Assembly: GCA_964200185.2 (NCBI GenBank)
Contig: CAXNAD020000055.1
Span: 1-34,144 of the forward strand
Length of the DNA stretch: 34,144 nucleotides
Reading direction: 5' to 3'
From: Choristocarpus tenellus KU-1152
Lineage: Eukaryota; Phaeophyceae
Each line of letters starts with the position of its first letter. Position 1 is the stretch's first letter. Shown piece after piece: positions 33,837 to 34,144 of the stretch. A program made the translations under genes and the position numbers. Under the pieces are notes generated by a model, which was given only the letters and a program-made list of their open reading frames with translations, was not told where the DNA came from and searched no databases.

Positions 33837-34144
33837 ACAAAAAAAAAACATTAGCAGTACATCAACAACATTGATGTTGGGCACAGTGCACAAGATGTCG
33901 AAAAAATCTTCATTGCAACATGTTCATATTGAATCATATCCAAAGAGTAATACCACATCTTTATATGACACCAAGCATAATAGTATACTGATACCTTTGA
34001 CGTGTCTTCCTTTAGCATGAGAATGATGCCATGCTACATTTTATATTGGCCAATATCAAAACTCCATCTTTATCAGTCTGATACTTTCTAATTTCTGGCT
34101 TATTATATTCCCATAATTCCTTTGAACTTAAATCTGCCAAATTA

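Larger units (their letters stand above)
32024..34144 (-). other. long intron, 5' side outside window
   Basis: More than 2.1 kb upstream of exon w1. I searched the minus strand for the AAA3 Walker A and the RINNHEHTD-type strand that should precede exon w1 and found neither. Contains a four-copy repeat (32165-33087) and a weaker pair (33488-33530, 33791-33836). Short open frames on both strands are featureless. Confidence 0.75.

Noticed and set aside
32024-34144. Search for AAA3 Walker A and AAA2 exons
   Set aside because: No P-loop, RINNHEHTD-like strand or splice-bounded motif found on the minus strand, so these exons are assumed to lie outside the window.

Overview
The window is eukaryotic DNA filled by one gene on the minus strand: the middle of MDN1 (midasin, Rea1 in yeast), the giant AAA+ ATPase that strips assembly factors from pre-60S ribosomes. 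I assembled 43 coding exons between 32023 and 449, read from high to low coordinate, about 14.8 kb of coding sequence or roughly 4,930 residues. Both ends run off the window. The 5' part (AAA1, AAA2 and the Walker A half of AAA3) lies beyond the right edge. The rest of the acidic region and the C-terminal MIDAS domain lie beyond the left edge.

Layout from right to left (5' to 3' of the gene): 34144-32024 is intronic and holds a four-copy degenerate repeat. 32023-29794 is the second half of AAA3. 28588-24500 is AAA4 and its lid, with a long hydrophilic insertion carrying an NLS-like basic patch. 24459-22247 is AAA5, and 21197 into the start of the 4.1-kb exon at 14425-18514 is AAA6. 18.3 kb down to about 2.1 kb is the long helical linker. 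1846-449 is the Asp/Glu-rich region. 448-1 is intron.

Reading frame phase agrees across 41 of the 42 exon junctions. The exception is the junction into the AAA4 Walker B exon (27711 to 27280 or 27203), which is unresolved. One intron (26194-26511) is GC-AG; all other assigned introns are GT-AG. The introns, about 0.12 to 1.3 kb and longer at the right edge, contain several old local duplications, one dispersed element of about 155 bp present in two introns 6 kb apart, and some strong hairpins.

Organism: the spliceosomal introns, high intron number and midasin identity show a eukaryote. By eye the AAA5 region resembles plant and algal midasins somewhat more than animal or fungal ones, so an intron-rich alga or other protist is my guess, not a demonstrated assignment. 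I see no second protein gene, RNA gene, CRISPR array or intact mobile element, and no undescribed multi-gene system. What is unusual here concerns the structure of this gene and its introns.
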